This document shows, piece after piece, positions 17,272 to 24,454 of a DNA stretch of 64,000 nucleotides. Source of the DNA: Chloroflexota bacterium (GTDB lineage Bacteria; Chloroflexota; Dehalococcoidia; UBA2979); contig CANKAU010000009.1 in the NCBI GenBank assembly GCA_947479915.1, forward strand, positions 1 through 64,000, in the 5' to 3' direction. The position numbers and the translations under genes were made by a program. Within the stretch, counting starts at the first letter, position 1, and every line of letters starts with the position of its first letter. Under the pieces are notes generated by a model that was not told where the DNA came from, ran no database searches, and saw only the letters and a program-made list of their open reading frames with translations.

Positions 17272-17280
17272 GTTATAGCA
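17272..17280 (-). promoter_or_regulatory. Extended -10 TGCTATAAC
   Basis: On the minus strand, TGC immediately precedes TATAAC, a near-consensus extended -10 about 49 nt before the ATG at 17223. The divergent hydrolase gene begins at 17457, so the two promoters share this 233-nt gap. Confidence 0.55.
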
Positions 17281-17456
17281 CGCGTCCCGAGCACGGGCAG
17301 CGGTCCGAAGGCGGCCCGGAGTGCTCCTCCGGATGCAGATCATCGCGCCCGCCGCTGCCTCAATTGACAGTCCCACTCGGGCGGGCCTACGTTCCCGCGC
17401 GGCGTGGAACGGCCGTTCCCGCCCCCTGCTGCCGCCCCATGAGAGTCGAGGTTCCC

Positions 17457-18383
17457 ATGTACATGAACGCCTTCGCGAACACGCTCGCGCCCCTCGACAT
17501 GACCAAGACGGAGGAGTTCGCCAGCCTCATCCAGAGCGCGAACGACCTGAACATCCCGCACACCCTGCCGGTGCAGTGCTACTCCAAGCAGACGGTCGTG
17601 AACGGCATGCGCTTCCACTACCTGGAGTGGGGCGACCCGAAGAACCCGCCGCTGGTCGTCGCGCACGGCGGCAACCAGACCTCGCACTCGTGGGATCTCG
17701 TCAGCCTCGTCCTCGCGCAGAAGTTCCACGTCTTCGCGCCGGACCAGCGCGGCCACGGCGACAGCGAGTGGCCCCGCGACGGCGAGATGAGCTCCTCGCA
17801 GATGGCAGAGGACATGCGTGAGCTGTTCCGGGCGTGGGACATCCAGCGCCCCATCCTCTTCGGCCACTCGATGGGCGGCATCATGTCGATGTACCTCCTG
17901 ACGAGGAACCCGAACCTGGTCGAGCGCGTCGTGTTCGTCGACATCGGGCCGGAGACGGGCACCGGCACCGCCGCGATCCGCGAGTTCGTGAACGCGAACA
18001 AAGAGTTCGACAGCATGGAGCAGTTCATCCAGAACGTCCGGAACTACGACCCGTTCCGCTCCGAGGAGCACATCCGCCGCACGGCCCGCTACAACCTGCT
18101 GCAGCGCGCGGACGGCAAATTCGCGACGAAGCACGCGGCGCGCGGCGGCGAGTCGCCTCGCACGGCGATCCGACCCTCGTTCGAGGAGGTCACGCGCATC
18201 GGCTGCCCGGCGCTCGTGGTGCGCGGCGGCGAGAGCAACGTCCTGACGGCGGACGGCGCCGTGAAGTTCGCGGATGCGCTGCCGCAGGGGCAGACCGTGA
18301 CGGTGCCGAAGTGCGGCCACAACGTGCACTCCCAGAACACCCTCGGCTTCCTGGACGTCGTCCTGCCGTTCATCGGGTTCTAG
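17457..18383 (+). CDS. Alpha/beta hydrolase
   Basis: A 308-residue alpha/beta-fold hydrolase. The oxyanion-hole motif HGGNQTSHSWD begins at His70. The nucleophile elbow is FGHSMGG with Ser138, the acidic residue lies in VVRGGESNVLTAD, and the His is in KCGHNVHSQN near the C-terminus. Family members hydrolyse esters, lactones or C-C bonds (MhpC type). A GAGG site 5 nt before the ATG at 17457 fixes the start. An upstream in-frame ATG at 17439 has no such site. It sits between two thiolase-like clusters and diverges from one of them, so ring-cleavage or ester hydrolysis upstream of CoA-dependent steps is plausible. A weaker paralogue is at 23491-24378. Confidence 0.82.
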   Translation: MYMNAFANTLAPLDMTKTEEFASLIQSANDLNIPHTLPVQCYSKQTVVNGMRFHYLEWGDPKNPPLVVAHGGNQTSHSWDLVSLVLAQKFHVFAPDQRGHGDSEWPRDGEMSSSQMAEDMRELFRAWDIQRPILFGHSMGGIMSMYLLTRNPNLVERVVFVDIGPETGTGTAAIREFVNANKEFDSMEQFIQNVRNYDPFRSEEHIRRTARYNLLQRADGKFATKHAARGGESPRTAIRPSFEEVTRIGCPALVVRGGESNVLTADGAVKFADALPQGQTVTVPKCGHNVHSQNTLGFLDVVLPFIGF

Positions 18384-18561
18384 TTCGCGTCGGGCCCTCA
18401 CGCCGGGAATATCCGGCCCGGGCCACCTCGGACCTGCGGGCTCGAGGGCGCGTGGGCGAAGGTTTCAGCGGACGGGGCGAGTAAAGTAGCGACGGCTACA
18501 TGTACAGAGCGGCGGCGCGGCCTCACCGAGGATCGCGACCGCCTCGGATGCCGGAGGTTGA

Positions 18562-19758
18562 ATGGCACCGCTCGATTTGAGGAACCAGGCCTGTATCGTC
18601 GGCGTGGGCACGACGGAGTTCGGGCGGATCCTGGACAAGAGCCCGGTGCGGCTCGCCGCGCAGGCCCTCCGTGCCGCGCTGGACGACGCCGGGCTCGAGA
18701 AGGAGAAGATCGACGGCTTCGTCACCGCCTTCGGCTCGCCGGGTGGCGTCGACTTCGACGAGTTCACGGCGCACACGGGCGTCGACATCCGCTGGACCAA
18801 CCAGTACTGGACGCACGGCCGCTGGGGCACCACCAGCATCATCGCCGCCGCCACGGCGGTGACCTCGGGCGTCGCGGACTACGTGCTCATCTCGAACACC
18901 AACACCGTGCCGCGTGGCTACGGCAAGCACTTCTCGCGCTTCGCGGGCGACCGCTGGTCCGAGGGCCTGCGCGACGCCGGCGGCGGGCAAGGGCAGCTCG
19001 ACTACCACGGCCTCGACACGCCTGGCGCGGCCACCTCGCTCGTCGCGCGCAACTACATGACGCGCTACGGCGCGACGGACGAGGAGCTCGGCTCGATCGC
19101 GGTGGCGTTCCGCAAGCACGCGCAGCTGAACCCGAACGCGATCATGAACGGCAAGCCGATGACGATCGACGACTACATGGAGTCGCGCTTCATCTCGCCG
19201 CCGTTCCGCCTCTTCGACTACTGCCTCACCAACGAGGGCTCCGTGGCGATCATCGTCACCACGGCCGAGAAGGCGCTCGCGCTGAAGAAGAAGCCGGTCT
19301 ACATCAGCGGCTTCCAGGGCATCCACAACGGTCGCAACGACTTCGTCTTCTTCGCTCGGCCCGGCATGGGCGTCGGCATGCAGCAGGAGTACGACTACGT
19401 CGCTCCGCCGCAGCGCGTGTACGAGATGGCGCAGGTCGAGCAGAAGGACATCGACGCGCTGTACGTGTACGACGCGTTCAGCACGAACACGTGGACGGCC
19501 CTCGAGCGGTTCGGGTTCTGCCCGGCCGGTGAGGCGCACAACTTCACGCAGAACGGCCGCATCGAGCTGGGCGGCGAACTGCCGATCAACTCGAACGGCG
19601 GGCTGATGTCGGAGGGGCACTTCTCCGGCTACAACCACTTCGTGGAGATGACGCGCCAGCTGCGCGGTGAGTGTGGCGAGCGCCAGGTGCCCAACGCCGA
19701 GGCGCTCCAGTGGATCACCCCGTTCGGGGACTCGATGATCCTGACGAAGGGACAGTAG
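18562..19758 (+). CDS. Thiolase-fold protein with Trp at the Cys position
   Basis: A 398-residue thiolase-fold protein, more diverged from the other two in the window. Alignment by the SIIAAATAV helix puts Trp83 at the nucleophile position. The second-half histidine is kept (His353 in SEGHFSG) and the C-terminal QLRGECGERQVP block is standard for SCP-x thiolases. Without a nucleophilic Cys it is unlikely to be a thiolase. With its DUF35 partner starting 2 nt downstream, an aldolase role is favoured. Upstream DNA contains TAAAGT near 18482-18487 as a possible -10, and GGAGG lies 6-7 nt before the ATG at 18562. Confidence 0.8.
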   Translation: MAPLDLRNQACIVGVGTTEFGRILDKSPVRLAAQALRAALDDAGLEKEKIDGFVTAFGSPGGVDFDEFTAHTGVDIRWTNQYWTHGRWGTTSIIAAATAVTSGVADYVLISNTNTVPRGYGKHFSRFAGDRWSEGLRDAGGGQGQLDYHGLDTPGAATSLVARNYMTRYGATDEELGSIAVAFRKHAQLNPNAIMNGKPMTIDDYMESRFISPPFRLFDYCLTNEGSVAIIVTTAEKALALKKKPVYISGFQGIHNGRNDFVFFARPGMGVGMQQEYDYVAPPQRVYEMAQVEQKDIDALYVYDAFSTNTWTALERFGFCPAGEAHNFTQNGRIELGGELPINSNGGLMSEGHFSGYNHFVEMTRQLRGECGERQVPNAEALQWITPFGDSMILTKGQ

Positions 19759-19760
19759 TC

Positions 19761-20189
19761 ATGGTTGCCTCGCGCACCGGCTCCTACAAGAAGCCGCTTC
19801 CGGTCATCCACCCCGACAACGAGCCTTACTGGGCCGCGCTGAAGAACCACGAGCTGCGCCTGCAGCGCTGCACGGACTGCAACACCCTCCGCTACCCGGT
19901 CTCGCCGGTGTGCTGGAAGTGCCTGTCCGAGGCCGCCGATTGGGAGAAGCTGTCCGGCAAGGGCACGCTGCGCTCGTGGATCGTGGTCGAGGCTGCGACC
20001 GGCAACCCGGCGTGGTCGGAGGACATCCCCTACGTCGTCGCGCTGGTCGACCTCGCCGAGGGGCCCCGGCTCACGACTAATGTCGTGGAGACGGATCCGT
20101 ACAGCCTCACCTACGGGATGCCGCTGGAGATCGTCTTCGCCGACGTCACCGACGAGGTCACGCTCGCGAAGTTCAAGCCCGCCTCGTAG
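19761..20189 (+). CDS. Zn-ribbon/OB-fold protein (DUF35)
   Basis: A 142-residue DUF35 protein: an N-terminal helix (PDNEPYWAALKNHELRLQRC), a zinc ribbon CTDC and CWKC with 13 residues between the pairs, and an OB-fold starting at KGTLRSWIVVEAA. It begins 2 nt after the thiolase-like stop, repeating the spacing seen in the other two pairs. It is expected to bind and complete the 18562 protein. A strong hairpin follows at 20218-20247. Confidence 0.85.
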   Translation: MVASRTGSYKKPLPVIHPDNEPYWAALKNHELRLQRCTDCNTLRYPVSPVCWKCLSEAADWEKLSGKGTLRSWIVVEAATGNPAWSEDIPYVVALVDLAEGPRLTTNVVETDPYSLTYGMPLEIVFADVTDEVTLAKFKPAS

Positions 20190-20217
20190 CCCTCGGGCGA
20201 CGCAGACGCAGACATGC

Positions 20218-20247
20218 AGAGAGGGGAGCCGCAGGGCTCCCCTCTCT
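20218..20247. terminator. Bidirectional hairpin between convergent genes
   Basis: A perfect 13-bp stem (20218-20230 with 20235-20247) and a 4-nt loop, placed between the DUF35 stop at 20189 and the MFS stop at 20271. There is no U-run on either side. Confidence 0.7.
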
Positions 20248-20270
20248 CGTTGTGCCGCGAAGATCCGCGG

Positions 20271-21575
20271 CTACCGCGAGCGCGCGGGCACCTCGACACG
20301 CCGATGAGCCCGCGCACCGACCGGGCCGGTCTCCGGCATCGCCAGCGCGCACAGCGCCATCAGCGGCGCGAGGCCGCACGCGAGCGCGAGGCCCAGCGTG
20401 AACGAGCCGGTCAGGTCGCGCAGGGTCCCCACCATCAACGGCACGAAGAACCCGGCGAGGTTCCCGGCGCCCAGCACCAGCGCGACTGCGATCCCCACAC
20501 GCGCGCCGGTCATGCCCGGGATCTCCATCGGGATCGTGAAGACCACCGGCATGAAGATCCACCCGGCGATGCCCAGCAGCAGCAGCGCGACGTAGAGCAC
20601 CGGCTGGTCGAAGAGAATCGCGCCGGCGGCGAACAGCGGGATCCCGACACCCCCCGCGATCAGGAACGGGCGACGCTGCGGGACACGCACCGGGAGCGTC
20701 GAGCCGACGAGCGCACCGACGATGCCGAAGAACGACAGCAGCCCGCCGATCGCCCCGGCCTCCTCCAGCGAGTAGCCGCGCTGTGCGTTGTAGAACGTGG
20801 GCAGCCACGACTGGATCGAGATGAACGCGCCGAGGGCACCCGCGAGGCCCGCCGAGAGCAGCAGCACGGTGCGATTGCCAACGACGGCGCGCAGGTCGCT
20901 CATCCGGAAGCTCGCGTCCGCGTGGCCGCCTTCGCCGCCGCGGCCGAGGATGACCCAGAGCACCGTCGAACCGGCCGCCATGACGCCGAACGTTGCGAGC
21001 GCACCGGACCAGCCCAGCGTTCCGACGAGCCTCGGGCCGATGATCATCGAGAGCGTCACGCCGAGGCTCTGCGCGATCACGTTCGCGCCGTTCACGACGG
21101 CCATCTCCTTCGGCGGGAACCAGCGCAGGATGACGGCGGGCGTCGCGCTCAGGTTGATCGCCGCGCCCAGCGCGAAGGCGGCGCGGGTGCCGAGCAGCAG
21201 CGGGAACGACCCGGCGAGGGGTGACAGCGCCGTGGCACTCATCAGCACGCCCCCCACGATCAGCGCCGACCGCGCGCCGAGCCTCGCCGCGAGGACGCTC
21301 GCCGGCACCAGCGCGAGCGCCACCGACAGCGACGTCACCCCGACCAGCAGGCTCACGGTCGCGTTGTCGATGTGGAACGCGTCCATGATCGGCGGGAACA
21401 GCGGGGCCACCGCCATGAACGACAGACCCATGGAGAACTGGAGCAGCAGGATCGCCGCCTCGATGACCAGTCGGTAGGAAGAGGCGGTTCCGGGCGCTGG
21501 GGGCTGACTCACGTGCTTCGCTTTCCTGCTCGACGGGCGTTGAACAGCCGCATCGGGGGTCGATTCATCGCGCAT
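20271..21575 (-). CDS. MFS transporter
   Basis: About 434 residues with 12 predicted membrane helices, from YRLVIEAAILLLQFSMGLSF onward. The loop between helices 2 and 3 is VLAARLGARSALIVGG. It is related to the nitrate/cyanate-type and general anion MFS branches, with FPPKEMAVVNGANVIAQSLG in helix 5. The first 40 residues are polar and unconserved-looking. A GTG at 21512 (VSQPPAPG), 11 nt after AGGA, is a credible alternative start. A TATGAT -10 box overlaps the ATG at 21575, which favours the later start. It converges on the thiolase-like/DUF35 operon. Substrate unknown. Confidence 0.78.
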   Translation of the reverse strand: MRDESTPDAAVQRPSSRKAKHVSQPPAPGTASSYRLVIEAAILLLQFSMGLSFMAVAPLFPPIMDAFHIDNATVSLLVGVTSLSVALALVPASVLAARLGARSALIVGGVLMSATALSPLAGSFPLLLGTRAAFALGAAINLSATPAVILRWFPPKEMAVVNGANVIAQSLGVTLSMIIGPRLVGTLGWSGALATFGVMAAGSTVLWVILGRGGEGGHADASFRMSDLRAVVGNRTVLLLSAGLAGALGAFISIQSWLPTFYNAQRGYSLEEAGAIGGLLSFFGIVGALVGSTLPVRVPQRRPFLIAGGVGIPLFAAGAILFDQPVLYVALLLLGIAGWIFMPVVFTIPMEIPGMTGARVGIAVALVLGAGNLAGFFVPLMVGTLRDLTGSFTLGLALACGLAPLMALCALAMPETGPVGARAHRRVEVPARSR

Positions 21576-21690
21576 CATACGGCCCCGCAACCTCCGCGAG
21601 AGCGGAGCGACGCCGTACCGTGACACCTCGTGGAGCCCGCTGTTCGCCCAACCGATCGAGGGGCGGCGCGAGCCTACAGTCGCTCGCGGC

Positions 21691-21696
21691 TACACT
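21691..21696 (+). promoter_or_regulatory. -10 box TACACT
   Basis: A TACACT hexamer about 64 nt before the GTG at 21760. It would give a leader of about 57 nt that carries an AAGGAG ribosome-binding site. Confidence 0.4.
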
Positions 21697-21759
21697 CCTC
21701 GCTCAACACCGATCATGAAGGGACCGTGGGTGCCCCGACTATTCTCTAAGGAGCGCCTG

Positions 21760-22278
21760 GTGGACACGTTCATCCCGTTGTTCATCGCCGTGCTCGTTGG
21801 CCTCGGCTCGTCCGCCCAGATCGCGATGATCGGCGGCATGGCGCGTCTCCGCAGCGCGCCCGAGTCCACGTTCACCTCGATGATGGCGACGCTCGCGGGC
21901 ATCGCGCTCGTGCTGGCGTTCCGCGCGTTCCGCGGCGACCCGCTCCAGTACTTCGCTCCGCTCGACCGAGGGATCACGTTCGTCGTCATCGCGCTGGTCG
22001 CGACGGCGCTCCTCGTGATGTCGATGAAGGGGCTCAACATCGGCTACGCGGCCACGGGCCTGTTCGCCACCGTGTTCCTGCTGGGCACCGCGGCGCTCGT
22101 GCCGACGCTCGGCGTGGCGCTGTTCTTCGGCGCGACCACGGCCGGCTCGATTATCGGCGCGGTGATCTTCGACCAGATCGGCGCCTTCGGCGCGCAGCCC
22201 ACGCCGCTCAGCCTGATGCGCATCGTGGGCGTGCTGACGGTGTTCGCGGGCGTGATCATCGTGCGCCTCGCGAAGTAG
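21760..22278 (+). CDS. Small DMT-superfamily-like membrane protein (YdcZ/DUF606-like)
   Basis: A 172-residue hydrophobic protein with about five membrane segments (roughly 4-22, 40-58, 65-85, 92-115, 140-160). SAQIAMIGGMARLRSAPESTFTSMM and the duplicated-looking helix pattern resemble half-size DMT transporters of the YdcZ/DUF606 family, which act as dimers. I chose the GTG at 21760 because AAGGAG sits 6 nt upstream. An in-frame ATG at 21715 has no such site. It converges on the MBL-fold gene across a shared terminator. Function not identifiable beyond transport. Confidence 0.62.
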   Translation: MDTFIPLFIAVLVGLGSSAQIAMIGGMARLRSAPESTFTSMMATLAGIALVLAFRAFRGDPLQYFAPLDRGITFVVIALVATALLVMSMKGLNIGYAATGLFATVFLLGTAALVPTLGVALFFGATTAGSIIGAVIFDQIGAFGAQPTPLSLMRIVGVLTVFAGVIIVRLAK

Positions 22279-22306
22279 CGGGGCTCCCGGCGTTCGCCCG
22301 ACACGG

Positions 22307-22331
22307 AACGGCCCCGCAACGCGGGGCCGTT
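22307..22331. terminator. Bidirectional hairpin between convergent genes
   Basis: A perfect 11-bp stem (22307-22317 with 22321-22331) and an AAC loop, between the stops at 22278 and 22356. Confidence 0.7.
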
Positions 22332-22355
22332 CGTGCATGCTGCGGCGGTTCGAGG

Positions 22356-23333
22356 CTAGACGAGCTCGAAGCGGGGCGCTTCCTTCCACTCCAGCGCGCT
22401 GGGGTTCTCCTGCGCGCGGAGCGCCGCGCTGGCGCGGGCCTTCTCGATCTTCGCCGCGTGCTTGATGACCTTGTCCTCGGCCTTCGCGTGCTCGATGTCC
22501 CGCTCGATCTTCTTCTTGTTCGGCTGGCGGGGGATGCCGGCGTAGCCCTTGATGCGGCCTTCCTCCTGCAGCTGCGTGAGGTGGCTGCGCACGTTGCCGT
22601 CCGCACCTCGATGCAGCTTCGGGTTCAGGTCGGGGTACACCTGCAGCATGATCTCCCAGGAGGTGAGCTGCTTGCCGCCCTCGAGCGCCTTCAGGATCTG
22701 CTGCTCGCGCTGGGCACGGTGGTTCACGTACATCTGGAGCCGCTCGCGCGGGTCGTTGACGATCGCGCCGTGGCCGGGGCAGATCACCTTCAGGTTTGGC
22801 AGCGCGAGCAGCCGGTCCAGGCTTCGGCGGTAGGGGCCGAGGTCGCGCACGGTCGTCGTCGAGGATCCAAGCAGCGTGTCGCCGGTGAACAGCACGCCCT
22901 CGTCCTCGAGGTAGTACGACATCGAGTCGACGCTGTGGCCCGGCGTGTGCAGCACCTGCACGCGCACCCCGCTGCCGAGGTCGATGACGTCGCCGTCCTT
23001 GAACTCCGGTGCGCCCTTCGGGATGCGGCCCTTCAGCAGCGGCGTCCCGCCCTGCGTCACCTTCACCTCGGCGCCCAGCAGCTCCTGCGCCCACTTCAGG
23101 TTGCCGGAGTGGTCCTGGTGGTGGTGCGTGATCGTCGCGATGCCGATCTCGGCCTTCTCGACGGCGGCGAGGTAGCCGCGAAGGAACCACTGGTAGCGTT
23201 CGAAGGCCTCGCCCGAGTCGATCGTGAGCGACTGGCCGTCTTTCGGCCCCACCAGGTAGACCGAGGTGTACCCGGGGTGCATCGGGTTCTCGTCCGGCAC
23301 CATCGCGGCTCGGACGGACGGGCTGATCTGCAT
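22356..23333 (-). CDS. MBL-fold metallo-hydrolase, LACTB2-like
   Basis: A 325-residue metallo-beta-lactamase-fold protein. The metal site is complete: ITHHHQDHSGN (His70, His72, Asp74, His75), HTPGHS, GDTLLG and CPGHG. After about residue 215 comes a winged-helix-like region with HRAQREQQILKAL, as in LACTB2/RNase Z-like and CoA-thioesterase-like members. A basic, charged tail (NKKKIERDIEHAKAEDKVIKHAAKIEKA) is an unusual extension that could form a coiled coil or bind nucleic acid. GAGG 5 nt before the ATG at 23333 fixes the start. It may be an acyl-CoA thioesterase or an endoribonuclease. Sequence alone does not separate these. Confidence 0.78.
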   Translation of the reverse strand: MQISPSVRAAMVPDENPMHPGYTSVYLVGPKDGQSLTIDSGEAFERYQWFLRGYLAAVEKAEIGIATITHHHQDHSGNLKWAQELLGAEVKVTQGGTPLLKGRIPKGAPEFKDGDVIDLGSGVRVQVLHTPGHSVDSMSYYLEDEGVLFTGDTLLGSSTTTVRDLGPYRRSLDRLLALPNLKVICPGHGAIVNDPRERLQMYVNHRAQREQQILKALEGGKQLTSWEIMLQVYPDLNPKLHRGADGNVRSHLTQLQEEGRIKGYAGIPRQPNKKKIERDIEHAKAEDKVIKHAAKIEKARASAALRAQENPSALEWKEAPRFELV

Positions 23334-23413
23334 GGGGACCTCGCACTTCCAGCGCTGGCGTCCCGGCGGCGGGCGTCCCTCGATCGGTGCGCCTCGGCGG
23401 GATAAGCGGTTGG

Positions 23414-23419
23414 AGCATA
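23414..23419 (-). promoter_or_regulatory. -10 box TATGCT
   Basis: A minus-strand TATGCT about 80 nt before the MBL ATG at 23333. It lies in the 157-nt divergent gap with the hydrolase at 23491, which has its own TACTCT at 23451-23456. Confidence 0.35.
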
Positions 23420-23490
23420 ACGGATGGTCGATCCCCGGTGGGTGGGGCGTTACTCTGCGTGCTCCGACAGCCCGAGGGGAGACCGCACCG

Positions 23491-24378
23491 ATGCCCGAGT
23501 CCGCCGACGAGTCATTCCAGCCCACCCAGAAGTTCTTCGAGTCTCAGCGCCTCCGCCTCTCCTACTGGGACTGGGGCAACGAGGACGCTCCGCCGCTGGT
23601 GCTGGTTCACGGCGGCCGCGACCACTCTCGGCAGTGGGACAAGGTCGCCCGTGCCTTCCGTGACCGCTTCCACGTCGTTGCGCTCGACATGCGCGGCCAC
23701 GGTGACTCGGAGTGGGCGCTCGGGTCGCAGTACGGGCTGCCGGACATGGCGCTCGATGTCGTGCGCATGATCGAGACCGTCGGCGCGCCGGCGACCGTAA
23801 TCTGCCACTCGTACGGCGCGCAGGCGACCACCGTCGCTGCCGCGACCTACCCCGAGATGTTCGCGCGCCTCGTGGCGATCGAGGGCGTGGCCTCCGGTGT
23901 CATCCGACGCCTGGAGATGAACCCCGAGTGGATCCGCGAGTGGGGCGACAAGGCCCGCGAGTCCGAGAAGCCGCGGATGCGCGTCTACAAGACGATCGAC
24001 GAGGCGGCCGAGCGCATGCTCGAGCAGAACGCCGGCCTGCCGCGCGACCTCCTGCCAACGATCGCCGGGTACGCCGTGAAGCCGGTCGAGGGCGGCTTCG
24101 TGTGGAAGTTCGACGGGTGGGTGCTGAACCGTACGTCCATGGAGGTGCGCCGCGACGAGCTGCCGCGCTTCTGGGCCGCGGTGAAGTGCCCGACGCTCCT
24201 CGTCTCCGGCGGCGTCTCCCACCTGCGCATCGAGCCGGGCAACCCCGTGCTCAACATCTTCCCGGACGCGCGCCTCGCGCTGATCGAGGGCGCCGCGCAC
24301 TGGGTCCACCACGACAAGCTCGATGAGTTCGTGGAGCGGGTCTCGGGCTTCTTCGACGCGGTGCCGTTGAAGAGCTAG
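23491..24378 (+). CDS. Alpha/beta hydrolase
   Basis: A 295-residue alpha/beta hydrolase. The oxyanion motif HGGRDHSRQWD begins at His40. The nucleophile elbow is unusual: ICHSYGA with Ser107, where the first Gly of GxSxG is Cys. A catalytic His is likely in GAAHWVHHD near the C-terminus. The VALDMRGHGDSEW block is shared with the 17457 hydrolase. GAGGGGAG upstream supports the ATG at 23491. It diverges from the MBL-fold gene, a pairing that suggests joint action on an ester or thioester. Substrate unknown. Confidence 0.8.
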   Translation: MPESADESFQPTQKFFESQRLRLSYWDWGNEDAPPLVLVHGGRDHSRQWDKVARAFRDRFHVVALDMRGHGDSEWALGSQYGLPDMALDVVRMIETVGAPATVICHSYGAQATTVAAATYPEMFARLVAIEGVASGVIRRLEMNPEWIREWGDKARESEKPRMRVYKTIDEAAERMLEQNAGLPRDLLPTIAGYAVKPVEGGFVWKFDGWVLNRTSMEVRRDELPRFWAAVKCPTLLVSGGVSHLRIEPGNPVLNIFPDARLALIEGAAHWVHHDKLDEFVERVSGFFDAVPLKS

Positions 24379-24401
24379 AACCCGCAGCGCGCACACAACG
24401 A

Positions 24402-24431
24402 AACGGGGCGGCGCTGATGCGCCGCCCCGTT
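24402..24431. terminator. Bidirectional hairpin between convergent genes
   Basis: A perfect 13-bp stem (24402-24414 with 24419-24431) and a TGAT loop, between the hydrolase stop at 24378 and the CaiB-fusion stop at 24455. Confidence 0.7.
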
Positions 24432-24454
24432 CGTGTGTCTGACCGGCGTCGAAC

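Noticed and set aside
21739-23418. A 559-codon minus-strand frame overlapping the MBL gene and the DMT-type gene
   Set aside because: It is out of frame with the MBL-fold protein, whose metal motifs are complete in another frame, and it crosses a terminator.
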